Shown here: positions 19,619-29,200 of the stretch, in pieces
Layout of the letters: each line of letters starts with the position of its first letter
How positions within the stretch are numbered: the first letter of the stretch is position 1
DNA from: an uncultured Gammaproteobacteria bacterium
Lineage (GTDB): Bacteria; Pseudomonadota; Gammaproteobacteria; Pseudomonadales; Pseudomonadaceae
NCBI GenBank assembly: GCA_945612235.1
Contig: CALZAE010000002.1
Coordinates: 1-64,000 of the forward strand
DNA: 64,000 nt
Reading direction: 5' to 3'
Position numbers and translations under genes: made by a program
Notes under the pieces: model-generated
The model's input: only the letters and a program-made list of their open reading frames with translations
Database searches by the model: none
What the model was told of the DNA's origin: nothing

Positions 19619-20515
19619 TCAACTTATCCGTTGCGGCTTGGGCTTGGGCTTGAGTGATCCTAGATAAATAGCAAACATAGTCAGCAACGCACCGCTCCAT
19701 TGCAGGCTATTAATGGGCTTACCCAACCAGCTGTAATCAATCAGTAAAGCGGCAATGGGTTCCGTTAATAGCAGCAACCCCGTCAGTGCTAAGGACAACT
19801 TGGGAATCGAGTAAGCAATCAGCCCCCAAGCCAAACACTGCATGACCGCGCCATACACCAACACCCACCCCCACTCAGACCAGGTGCTGGGCAGGATATG
19901 GCCGCGATCAAAGACAAACATCGGCACAAGCATGGACAGCACACCACCGATACTGATCAACAGCATCAAGGCAAAAATAGGCGTGGGCTCAACTTCATGG
20001 GTCTTGCGGATAAAAGTCATAGAAGCAGCCAACATCGCACCCGATAAAATACCAGCAATAAAGCCCCAAGTTGCTTGAGTGTTTTGTGCAAATTCAGGAC
20101 TGCCAATCAGCGCCACCCCAAGCATGGCCAAACACAAACTGAGCAGCTGCACGATGCTCTGACGCTCACTAAAATATAAAAACCCAATCGCCGCTAAAAA
20201 GAAAATCTGCAAGCTATTGAGCAAAGTGGAGATGCCCGGCCCCACCGCATAAATACTTTCATGCCATAACGCCAAATCGATGCCTAAGAAAACACCCGAT
20301 AACAAGCCAAACATGATCGCACGACGCGCCCGCGGCATTCTTTGCCCTGTGAGCTTGGCCAATAGCGCGAAGACCACTCCTGAAATAGCCAGACGCCAAA
20401 AAGACATCGCCCAGCCGCCAAGATCAACATGAGCGACAATTAAACTTCCTAAACCAAAAATAATACAACCTATGGTGAGGCCGATGCTTGCAGAACGTGA
20501 TGAGGCGAATGCCAT
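19619..20515 (-). CDS. EamA/DMT-superfamily permease
   Basis: 298-residue integral membrane protein with about ten hydrophobic helices arranged as two EamA repeats (roughly residues 8-140 and 150-290), ending in a basic tail KPKPKPQ. DMT permeases export amino acids or small metabolites, and the substrate here cannot be named. A tRNA-Met gene with its own terminator lies upstream on the same strand. Confidence 0.88.
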   Translation of the reverse strand: MAFASSRSASIGLTIGCIIFGLGSLIVAHVDLGGWAMSFWRLAISGVVFALLAKLTGQRMPRARRAIMFGLLSGVFLGIDLALWHESIYAVGPGISTLLNSLQIFFLAAIGFLYFSERQSIVQLLSLCLAMLGVALIGSPEFAQNTQATWGFIAGILSGAMLAASMTFIRKTHEVEPTPIFALMLLISIGGVLSMLVPMFVFDRGHILPSTWSEWGWVLVYGAVMQCLAWGLIAYSIPKLSLALTGLLLLTEPIAALLIDYSWLGKPINSLQWSGALLTMFAIYLGSLKPKPKPQRIS

Positions 20516-20627
20516 AAAGTGACCTTATTGCAATAATCTAGACGAAGCTGAGCGCAGCAACAGGGTGCTGTTTGAAGCTGCCAGGGAAGCTCTCTTCAGC
20601 GCAAAACGGGATTTACCAATACGCAGG

Positions 20628-20655
20628 CAAAAAAAAAGGCTAGCTTTCGCTAACC
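20628..20655 (-). terminator. Rho-independent terminator of tRNA-Met
   Basis: On the minus strand GGTTAGC, a GAAA loop and GCTAGCC are followed by a run of nine T. It begins about 13 nt after the tRNA CCA end. Confidence 0.9.
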
Positions 20656-20667
20656 TTTAAAATAATT

Positions 20668-20744
20668 TGGTGGCTACACCGGGATTTGAACCTGGGACAT
20701 CAGCATTATGAATGCTGCGCTCTAACCAACTGAGCTATGTAGCC
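20668..20744 (-). tRNA. tRNA-Met(CAT), elongator type
   Basis: A 77-nt cloverleaf with encoded CCA. The acceptor stem GGCTACA pairs with TGTAGCC. The D-arm is AGCTCAGTTGGTTAGAGC. The anticodon stem CAGCA/TGCTG holds the loop TTCATAA with anticodon CAT, and the T-arm is CCAGG TTCAAAT CCCGG (written with its 7-nt loop). The paired first acceptor base and the sequence match elongator tRNA-Met. Initiator tRNA has an unpaired first base, and tRNA-Ile2 (lysidine) differs in the acceptor stem. Confidence 0.96.
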
Positions 20745-20756
20745 AACTTGGCGCGC

Positions 20757-20785
20757 ATTATTCACCTAATTCGAAAACCTGTCAA
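20757..20785 (-). promoter_or_regulatory. Sigma-70 promoter of tRNA-Met
   Basis: On the minus strand a perfect -35 TTGACA (20780-20785), a 17-bp spacer and a -10 AATAAT (20757-20762) lie just upstream of the tRNA. Transcription would start about 5 nt before the mature 5' end. Confidence 0.85.
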
Positions 20786-21010
20786 GCGCATAATGTAAAT
20801 AATGTTATAAAAATGCCAAATAAGTGCAAAAACCCTGCTTTATTAGATATTTCATACAAGTGAGTACAAAAACCCGCACACGCCCTGATGCTTGATCTAG
20901 CACAGCAGCACACCACTTAACTGCTGGCAACGGTGCAGCAACGCCCAATACAGTTTAGACTGCGTACAAAACATCTTAATAGCAATGCCAGCAATGGGAT
21001 GCGTGAAACC

Positions 21011-22600
21011 ATGATCGATTTCAGCAAAAAAAAATTTCTAGTCGTAGACGACTTTTCTGAGTTTCGCAGCTCTATTCGCGGCATTTTACGATTGCTTGGC
21101 GTACAAGATATCGATATGGCAGCCAATGGCAACGAAGTCTTAGAGCAATGTCGGCATAAACGTTATGACGTTATTTTGCATGACTACAACTTAGGTGATG
21201 GCCTCAATGGCCAACAAGTGTTGGAGCAGTTGCACGCTGAACAACTGCTGTCACCGCATTGCATCTTTATTATGGTCACCGCTGAAAGCACCCAGGCCAT
21301 GGTGTTGGCGGCGCTCGAGTGCCAGCCTGATGACTACCTCACCAAACCCTTTAATAAAGTCACTCTGCAAACACGCCTGGAACGTTCGGTGCGGCGCAAG
21401 CAGGTTTTAGCCCCAGTACTCACGGCAGTTGAAAGTGCAGACTCTACAGCTGTACTACAAGCTTGCCACGACATCAGCCAACAAGACCCCCGCTACGCTG
21501 TGTTGTGCCATACCTATTTAGCCACGGCGCTGGCAGATTTAGGTCGCTACCAAGAGCTGGCTGAATTTCTTGAAGAACATGCGCGCAGCCGCCCGACCGG
21601 TTGGAATCTACAAGCGCTGGCCAAGCTTTGGCTACAACAAGGCAAGCTCGAGCAAACCACAGGCTTACTCACCGCTGCAGTACGCCAGTTTCCCATGATG
21701 CCCGAACTGCTGGATATGCAAGCAGAGCTGGCACGCTTAAATAATGACTTGCCTGCCACTGTTGACGCCCTACAACAAGCCGTCAGCATGTCGCCCAACA
21801 CCTTGCGTCGCCAAATCAAACTGGCTTGCCACGCCTGGTTAAACAATGACCCTGCTACGGCGCAACAGGCTATACGCCAACTGTGGGATATTGGCCGCTA
21901 CTCCAGCATCTTTGATGCGGAACTGCTCTGGCAACTGGCCTCCATGCTCAGCACCGCGACCACTGCCCAAAAGGCTTTACATGAAGCAGATCAATGGTTG
22001 AGCACTATTGAGAAAAATCATAAAAATGCAGTGCATCTTTTACCGGCCACAGCTTTATTGCGCGCGGTTGAACAGCAACGTAAAAACCCAGACGCCGCAC
22101 CCAGCGACTTAACACCTATAGTGCACAGCCTCACCGAGCATCAGCATCACTATGCTGCAATCACCCTATTACAACTGGGCGATTGGTTGGCGCATTTAGG
22201 CGAGCAGACTGCAGCTCAAGCCCTATGGCAGTTTGCTGCGCAACGTCACGCCGGCACTTTGGGCATACTGGAACAAATCAACACCCGCTTAGCCACATAC
22301 GATACGCAGCCATTGCGCGAGGCTTTAGCCCTGTGCCAAAAAGCCATCGCCTTGCACTATCAAGAACACAACCAAGCTGCGCAGGACCTGTTTGAGCAGG
22401 CCTTAACCCTAGCGCCGCATTTAATTACGTTAAATATAGCTGCTGCACATTTATACCAAGACCAAGTTAAACAAGGCCAAGCACAAGCCAACCAAGGCTT
22501 GCAGGCTTGTTTAAAACGCATTGTGCACCTATCAAAACTTGAACCTGAGTCTGTTGACTTTTTACAGATGCAATCGTCTCTGGAGCTGATTCCATGGTAA
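21011..22600 (+). CDS. Response regulator receiver domain fused to TPR repeats
   Basis: About 529 residues. Residues 1-125 are a CheY-type receiver, with the acidic pair in FLVVDDF, the phospho-acceptor Asp in VILHDYNLGDG and the conserved Lys in DDYLTKPF. The rest (about 140-525) is alpha-helical with tetratricopeptide-like repeats and has no DNA-binding or enzymatic output domain, so it probably signals by protein-protein contact. The start is uncertain. ATG 21011 gives MIDFSKKKFLVVDD, as expected for receivers; ATG 20999 is the alternative, and neither has a good ribosome binding site. It overlaps the kinase gene by 7 bp, so the two form a cognate pair. Confidence 0.85.
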   Translation: MIDFSKKKFLVVDDFSEFRSSIRGILRLLGVQDIDMAANGNEVLEQCRHKRYDVILHDYNLGDGLNGQQVLEQLHAEQLLSPHCIFIMVTAESTQAMVLAALECQPDDYLTKPFNKVTLQTRLERSVRRKQVLAPVLTAVESADSTAVLQACHDISQQDPRYAVLCHTYLATALADLGRYQELAEFLEEHARSRPTGWNLQALAKLWLQQGKLEQTTGLLTAAVRQFPMMPELLDMQAELARLNNDLPATVDALQQAVSMSPNTLRRQIKLACHAWLNNDPATAQQAIRQLWDIGRYSSIFDAELLWQLASMLSTATTAQKALHEADQWLSTIEKNHKNAVHLLPATALLRAVEQQRKNPDAAPSDLTPIVHSLTEHQHHYAAITLLQLGDWLAHLGEQTAAQALWQFAAQRHAGTLGILEQINTRLATYDTQPLREALALCQKAIALHYQEHNQAAQDLFEQALTLAPHLITLNIAAAHLYQDQVKQGQAQANQGLQACLKRIVHLSKLEPESVDFLQMQSSLELIPW

Positions 22601-23295
22601 AACAGATTGATTTTTCTACCCTGATGGCCTCTACCGTGCATGATATGAAAAACGTCATCGCCGCCGTCAGCCAAGCCTATGAAAGCCTGTTTGCCGAGAT
22701 GCCCGAAGCACTGCAACGCTCTCCGCAAGCGCGTTTAATTGAGCAAGAAGCACTGCGCTTAGATGCCATGCTGATGCAATTACTGGGCGTGTATAAGCTG
22801 GAACACAATCAACTGCGTTTGCAGCCCGAGTATTACAGCATCGACGAACTGTTTGAAGATTTAAACAATCGCCACCGCGAACTGCTCGACTATCGCAATA
22901 TTGATTTACAGATTGAGCTGGATGAGCCCGACCTGGAAGGCTACTTTGATGTCAGCCTAATCGGCACCGTACTGGACAACGCGCTAGGCAACGCGCTGAA
23001 CTACTGCAAGAAAACCATTCACCTGCAAGCCAAGCGTAAAGACAACGGTATTTTGCTGAGCATCAACGATGACGGCGCCGGTTACCCTGAGAACCTGCTA
23101 GGTGCCGTGCGCCACAGCCAAGCCAGTGGCATCAGCCGTGACAGTGGCAGCACCGGCTTGGGACTGTATTTTGCCGCCAGCATCATCGCCCTACACGACC
23201 AAGAACACCGCCCAGCACGACTTGAGCTGAGTAATGGCGGTGAGTTGCCGGGGGCCTGTATGACGATTTGGGTTGGGTTGCCGAGTTTGTTTTAA
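22594..23295 (+). CDS. Small histidine kinase without a sensor domain
   Basis: 233 residues with only transmitter elements. The H-box STVHDMKN has the probable phospho-His at about residue 17, the N-box is LDNALGNALNYC, G1 is NDDGAGYP and G2 is GSTGLGLYFA. There is no transmembrane segment and no PAS, GAF or HAMP domain before the H-box, so the kinase is cytosolic and must receive its signal from a partner. The likely partner is the receiver-TPR protein with which it overlaps. The last 60 nt are strongly G-rich, unlike the rest of the gene. Confidence 0.88.
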   Translation: MVKQIDFSTLMASTVHDMKNVIAAVSQAYESLFAEMPEALQRSPQARLIEQEALRLDAMLMQLLGVYKLEHNQLRLQPEYYSIDELFEDLNNRHRELLDYRNIDLQIELDEPDLEGYFDVSLIGTVLDNALGNALNYCKKTIHLQAKRKDNGILLSINDDGAGYPENLLGAVRHSQASGISRDSGSTGLGLYFAASIIALHDQEHRPARLELSNGGELPGACMTIWVGLPSLF

Positions 23296-23317
23296 CACTT
23301 TTATTCTGAAGGCGTGA

Positions 23318-25921
23318 TTGAACATGGATGTTGCTACAAATTGTCATACAGTTATCGACCGCTGCTTAGCAACATACCACTACAGCCTGCAGACTACCGA
23401 TCACATCGGACATCTTTACACCAAGCCGAATGCGCCAGCAATCTGGATTGATGTGGGCCTATTTGATCTTGAACTGAATGAATACGCCTACACCGATTAC
23501 ACCAGCCAACAAAACAGCCTGATGCACTTCCATCAGGGGCTGTTGCGTTTTTTATGGCAAGATCAAGATGATTTAAATGAGCAATTGGAACTGTTTTTAG
23601 TCGAGCACAACTCCGAGCATCATTTAAAAAACTTTGGCGCAAACCGCGCCGATGACCACATCGACCCGACGCCGCCCGAATACAACTTTGCTTATTATTT
23701 TGAAGAAGTGTTCGGCTCAAAATACCTCTACGCTTTAGAGCCTGAGCGTGAGTATTACGACCGCAGCGGCCATCGACGTTTTATTGATTATTGGCTGACC
23801 ACCACTGAGCGTGGCATTGCCATTGAATTAAACGGTGAGCAATACCACCACCCGCTGGCCACAGGCAAAAAGCAATATCGCTCACAGCTGTTTAAACAAA
23901 ACTCTTTGGTTGCCGATGGCACGCTGGTCTATCGCTGGTCCAATCGTGGCATGGCCGATAACGAACGCTTTAAAGAACAACTGCGCGAATACTTTGGCGA
24001 GCGCCAGCAGTTTGCCGCCAGCCCACGATTTACCGCACAGCGCGCTGTGTCTTTTAAATTATATGATCACCAAGCACAGGTCATTTCTCGTATATCCGAG
24101 GAAAGAGCCGAGGGCAAAGATACCTTTCTAGTCGTACTCCCGACCGGCACTGGCAAGACTGAAGTGTTAATCGAAGACTTTATCAGCCAATTTAACGTCG
24201 GCTCAGTCACCAACCTACTGGTGATCGTACCGACCCGCGATCTTAAGAGACAAACCTTAGAACGCTTTCAAAAGCACGTCTCTAACCTGCGCGTCGGTGA
24301 AGATGCTTTTGATACTGACTTACAAGTTGTAGTACAGACCAGTGCTTACTTAGCCCGTCACTTCAGCGCCGTACCCAGCAATCGCTTTGGCTATATTGCC
24401 GTGGATGAGGCGCACCATGCCGTGGCTTATGGCTTGCGCCGCGTGCTGGAGCACTTTAACCCGCAGGTGTTGCTCGGACTCACCGCCACCGACCAACGCC
24501 TGGATCAGCAGAAACTTGAAGAGGTGTTTGGCAGCTACAAAGTTGATTTGAGCCTAGAGCAAGCCATTGAAAAAGGTATCGTACCGCCCATTCGCGTGTT
24601 TCGTCTGCAGTCCAATATTGATTTGTCTGAAGTGCGTTTTAATGGCCGCGACTTTCTAAAACAAGACCTAAATAAAACCGTCTTGATTCCTTCGCGTGAT
24701 CAACTGGTTGCTGACCTATTAGTTGAGCACTTTAACGAGCCTTTAGTTGCCAATACCCCACTTAAACAAGGCGTAGTATTTTGCGTGGATATCAAACACG
24801 CACAGCGCATGGCTGCTTGCCTGAATGCGTCAGGTATCAGCGCACAAGCGGTATCAGGTACAGATCGTGCTGGATTGGAGCGTTATAAAGCCGGTGAGAT
24901 TCGTTTTCTATGTGCCTGCGACTTAATCAATGAAGGCTGGGATGCACCGCAAACCAGCATCTTAGTCATGGCACGCCCGACCATGTCTAAAGTTATATAT
25001 ATGCAGCAACTGGGACGCGGCACACGTCGCTTTGCTGGGAAAGAAGCGCTGTACGTGATTGATGTAGTCGACAGCTACGGCGCGATCTTACAGCCATGGT
25101 CAGTGCACAACTTGTTTCAGCTCAGTCAGTATCAGCCCTTTGCTAACGTGATCAATCCTTTAGGTCTGAGCCCCAATCACGAATTGCTGATGCTTAATCA
25201 ACTCTATGAATACACCCGCCGCATTGAGCCGATTAATGTCTTTAACTTTGAGCGCGAATTTGGCGATTTATTAAATGAAGAACAGTTGGCACGTGAACTG
25301 TTTATCTCCACCGGCACAGTGAAAAACTGGCTGAGAAAAGGTGATATCACCGCGGCTAAAAGCATTCCTTTTGGCCGATCCCAACTGCACTATTTCTCAC
25401 TGGAGCAGCTCGCTGATATTCGCACTCGCAAAGGTATCAAACCACGCACCGAAGCCAGTCGCCGTGACGACTTTTTTGAGTTTCTTGAGCAGCGCGATTA
25501 CACCTTCTCGTATAAAATCGTTTTCCTGCTGAGCTTTATCGACCTGTGCAACGAGCGTGGCGAAGTCGAGTTACCTGCCCTCACCCGTCGTTACCAAGAT
25601 TTTTATATTCAACTGCTTAACACGCATGGCCGCGTTGAGACAGCTAAGAACCCGCTCAATGAACTCAAAAACTTAGAAGATGCTGCTTATATGACCCGCA
25701 GCTTGCTGAAAAACCCATTTGAGAAATTTGAGCGTAAACGCTTTGTTTATCACTGCAAGGATTTGAACCTAGTGGGCTTTGATCCGGTGTTGTGGGACAG
25801 GCTGAATGCGGCGGATTTGCAGCGGGTTAAGCAGCAGTATTTGGAGGATGCGCGGGAGTATTTTGGGAAGTTGGGTATCACGCTTGAACAGAATGATTTG
25901 GATGCATTAGCGCAACGCTAG
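23318..25921 (+). CDS. SF2 helicase with N-terminal PD-(D/E)XK-like nuclease region
   Basis: 867 residues. An N-terminal region ends in FIDYWL followed by GIAIELNGEQYHH (about 155-175), a pattern like DUF559/Vsr-type PD-(D/E)XK nucleases. An SF2 helicase core follows: LPTGTGKTEV at about 273-282, VDEAHH near 362, LGLTATD, INEGWDAP and QLGRGTRR near 565. The C-terminal part has a MerR-like helix-turn-helix stretch (LFISTGTVKNWLRKG, about 655-670) and an extra helical domain. The start could be TTG 23318 (GAAGG 5 nt upstream) or ATG 23324. I do not recognise a named family. DNA repair or anti-phage defence are both possible, and adjacency to recCBD favours DNA processing. It starts 22 bp after the kinase gene. 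Confidence 0.82.
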   Translation: MNMDVATNCHTVIDRCLATYHYSLQTTDHIGHLYTKPNAPAIWIDVGLFDLELNEYAYTDYTSQQNSLMHFHQGLLRFLWQDQDDLNEQLELFLVEHNSEHHLKNFGANRADDHIDPTPPEYNFAYYFEEVFGSKYLYALEPEREYYDRSGHRRFIDYWLTTTERGIAIELNGEQYHHPLATGKKQYRSQLFKQNSLVADGTLVYRWSNRGMADNERFKEQLREYFGERQQFAASPRFTAQRAVSFKLYDHQAQVISRISEERAEGKDTFLVVLPTGTGKTEVLIEDFISQFNVGSVTNLLVIVPTRDLKRQTLERFQKHVSNLRVGEDAFDTDLQVVVQTSAYLARHFSAVPSNRFGYIAVDEAHHAVAYGLRRVLEHFNPQVLLGLTATDQRLDQQKLEEVFGSYKVDLSLEQAIEKGIVPPIRVFRLQSNIDLSEVRFNGRDFLKQDLNKTVLIPSRDQLVADLLVEHFNEPLVANTPLKQGVVFCVDIKHAQRMAACLNASGISAQAVSGTDRAGLERYKAGEIRFLCACDLINEGWDAPQTSILVMARPTMSKVIYMQQLGRGTRRFAGKEALYVIDVVDSYGAILQPWSVHNLFQLSQYQPFANVINPLGLSPNHELLMLNQLYEYTRRIEPINVFNFEREFGDLLNEEQLARELFISTGTVKNWLRKGDITAAKSIPFGRSQLHYFSLEQLADIRTRKGIKPRTEASRRDDFFEFLEQRDYTFSYKIVFLLSFIDLCNERGEVELPALTRRYQDFYIQLLNTHGRVETAKNPLNELKNLEDAAYMTRSLLKNPFEKFERKRFVYHCKDLNLVGFDPVLWDRLNAADLQRVKQQYLEDAREYFGKLGITLEQNDLDALAQR

Positions 25922-26129
25922 AATCGTTATTAATACAGGGCGCACTGATCAGCAGCCCACCCATAACAACTTACTGATGCATCTCTTTCACCAACCCCCT
26001 CACAGCTGTTGCTGAATCTGCGCCAGCCCCTGCCCTGAGGCCATCAAAGATAGACCTGTTCGTTGGTATCGGACTCAGGCTCAAGGCCTGAGACATCCAC
26101 GAGTCACTTTTAAGAGCATAACCCGCTTA

Positions 26130-26148
26130 TGCGACATATTGCGTCGCA
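26130..26148. repeat. Hairpin TGCGAC/GTCGCA
   Basis: A 6-bp perfect inverted repeat with a 7-nt loop, about 130 bp upstream of recC. It could be part of a REP-like element together with the next hairpin. Confidence 0.45.
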
Positions 26149-26162
26149 TTACCGATGTAGTA

Positions 26163-26191
26163 TTTGCAGGCTTTCGCCTCAGGCCTACAAA
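26163..26191. repeat. REP-like hairpin TTTGCAGGC/GCCTACAAA
   Basis: 9-nt arms with one mismatch surround TTTCGCCTCAG. Size and placement (intergenic, beside a second hairpin) resemble repetitive extragenic palindromes of pseudomonads. No second full copy was noticed in this window. Confidence 0.4.
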
Positions 26192-26280
26192 CGACCTATA
26201 CTGTCGCAGCTTGATATTAGAGTGCAGCGCACAGCTGTTTTATTATCAGCGCTATTTTTAACCCACCACAAGGAAGACCT

Positions 26281-29200
26281 ATGCTCGCTCCTCTTTCACC
26301 TGGTTTTATGGTGCTTCAAGGCAATCATTTAGAAGATTTGCGCGAAGTGGCCATGCATTGGCTGGCAGAACAACCGCTGCGCCCCTTAGAAGATGAATGC
26401 ATTTTGGTGCAAAGCAACGGTATCGCCCAGTGGTTAAAAATGGCGCTGGCAACCAATGCCCAAGGTAATGGCATTGCTGCTGCAGTGAATGTGCAATTGC
26501 CGGGACGCTTTATTTGGCAAGCCTATCGCAGTGTGTTTGACGATCTGCCCACCAGCTCACCCTTTGATAAAACACCACTGACCTGGCGCATTTATCGTTT
26601 ACTCGGTGACTGGGCACAACTGCAAGCGAGCTTAGGTGAACAGATTCAAGTATTGGGCCCATTGGAGGGCTTTTTAACCGCCGACCAAGATCCACGCCGG
26701 CGCTATCAGTTAGCCGCGAACTTGTCGGATCTGTATGACCAGTATCAACTCTATCGAGCGGACTGGCTGGAAGCTTGGGAGGCAGATCAAGATATCATTA
26801 TTAAAGCCGACGGCACGACCACAGCATTACCCGAGGAGCAGCGTTGGCAAGCGATTTTATGGCGCGTTTTGAGTGATGATATTCAGGCAGAAGGTCTGCG
26901 CAACGGTGAGAGTACCTGGGCGACCGCCAGCCGTGCCTATGTGCATCAGCAATTTATCAAAGCTTGCGCTCACTACAGCCCAGAAAACCGCCCCGAAGAC
27001 TTACCACGGCGCGTGATTGTGTTCAGCATTTCCTCGCTGCCGCGGCAAACCTTAGAGTTTTTGCAAGCCATTGCTCAATTTACGCAAGTGATGGTGTTTG
27101 CCACTAACCCCAGCCAGCATTACTGGGGGGATTTAATTGAAGGCAAAGCTCTACTCAAAAGAGAATACCAACGCATTGCTGAACGCAAAACACCGGCCAA
27201 TCTCGAACTCGAAGACCTGCACGCTTACGGCCATCCGCTGTTAGCTTCTTGGGGTAAGCAAGGCCGTGACTTTTTACACCTGCTCGATGAGCACGACCAG
27301 CCCGACAGTTATCGCCAGCTTTTTCATCAGCAAAAAATCGACTTATTTACGGATCCCGGTGATGACTGCTTATTGCATCAGTTGCAATCTGACATCCTCA
27401 ATCTGCGTCCTTTAGCCGAGCGCCAGCAAGATCAAACACAGATCAATCCTGAGCAAGATCAAAGCTTACAATTTATGGTCGCGCACAGCCCGCAGCGTGA
27501 AGTGGAGATTTTGCACGATCAGTTGCTCGCCAGCTTTGCCGCCGCCCAGCAGTCTGGTACCCCGTTAAATCCGCGCGATATTTTAGTGATGGTGCCAGAT
27601 ATCAATGTCTATGCACCGCATATTCAGGCGGTGTTTGGCCGTTATGCCACTGGCAGTGATGAGTATGATGCCAAGCGCGACCCGCGTTATTTACCTTTCC
27701 ATATTTCCGATCAAAGTCAGCGCAGTCAAAACACCCTGCTGATTGCACTGGAAAAGCTGCTGCAATTACCGCAATCACGTTTCAGCGTCAGTGAGTTGTC
27801 GGACTTGCTGGATACGCCTGCGCTGCGTGAGCGCTTCGGTATTGACGAGGCTGACCTGCCCACACTGCGCCAATGGATCAAGGGAGCGAATATTCGTTGG
27901 GGCCTGAATGCCGCGCAACGTAAACAACTGAATCTGCCAGAGCTCGAACAAAATACTTGGCTCTTTGGTTTGCGCCGGATGCTGTTGGGCTTTGCCGTGG
28001 GCAACAGTGGCAGCTGGCAAGGTATTGAGCCTTATGCCGAAGTGGCCGGTTTAGAAGCCGCGCTGGTTGGGCCTTTAGCGCTGCTGTTAGACAGCCTGCA
28101 ACACGCGCAACAACAGCTGCTACACGCACACACGCCTGAGGCATGGTTAAGCTTGATTGAAAGCCTGCTCTCCGACTTTTTTGTTGAAAGCAACGCCGCT
28201 GACAGCTGGGCTTTAACTCACTTGGATATTCAGCTGGAAGCCTTGCAAAGCACTTGGTTGGATGCGGGTTTACAAGACGAACTGCTCCCGCTCGAAGTGG
28301 TGCGTGAAGAGCTGTTAGCCAATCTCGACCAACCCAATTTAACGCAGAAGTTTTTAGGCGGCTCAATTAACTTTGCGACCTTAATGCCCATGCGTGCCAT
28401 TCCTTTTCAGCAATTGTGGCTACTGGGTATGAATGACGGTGACTACCCGCGCAATGTGCGCCCGGCTGATTTTGATTTAATGGCCATCGACTACCGCCCC
28501 GGCGATCGTTCGCGCCGCGAAGATGACCGTTATCTGTTTTTAGAAGCATTGCTCTCTGCGCGCCAACGCTTGGTGATCAGCTGGGTCGGTAAGGATATTC
28601 GTGATAACTCAGAACGCCCGCCCTCGGTGATTATCAGCCAATTGCGCGATCACTTGAAAGCCGGTTGGCAGTTGGCCAACACAGGAGGTGACTTATTAGC
28701 GGCGCTGACAACCGAGCATCCTTTGCAGCCCTTTAGCCAACGCTACTTTGCCGTTGATCGCGATCCTCGCTTGTTCACCTACGCTGCAGAATGGCGCTCA
28801 CTGCACAACACTCAGCCCAGCGCGCAAACTGAGTCGTCACATATCACTCTGCCTGCTTGGCAGCCAGAAGCGGCAATTAAACTGGCGGATCTGGCCAGTT
28901 TCATGCGTAACCCCACCCAGTACCTCTATAAAAACCGTTTAGGGATTCAGTGGTTTGATCAAGGGCATGACATCGAAGACATTGAGCCTTTCCACTTGGC
29001 CGGTTTAGCCAACTGGGCGTTACAAGATCAGGTCATTACACGAATCAAGCAGCAGCTTACACAGCAACCTGAATGCTTGATTTCTGAGGTTTTACACGAC
29101 GAACTGCTGCGTTTGCAGCGTTCCGGTAGCCTGCCCTTAGCGCCTTTTGATCAGTTAATTCAAGAGAACTTAACGCAAACGCTGAGCGCGCCATTGAGCA

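Larger units (their letters stand above)
25922..26280. other. Intergenic region with two hairpins
   Basis: 359 bp between the helicase and recC. No credible ORF was seen. It contains two hairpin-forming sequences (26130-26148 and 26163-26191) and a TCAGGC/GCCTGA pair near 26085-26095. The right end holds the recC ribosome binding site AAGGA. A promoter for recCBD must lie here or upstream, but no clear -35/-10 pair is visible. Confidence 0.5.
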
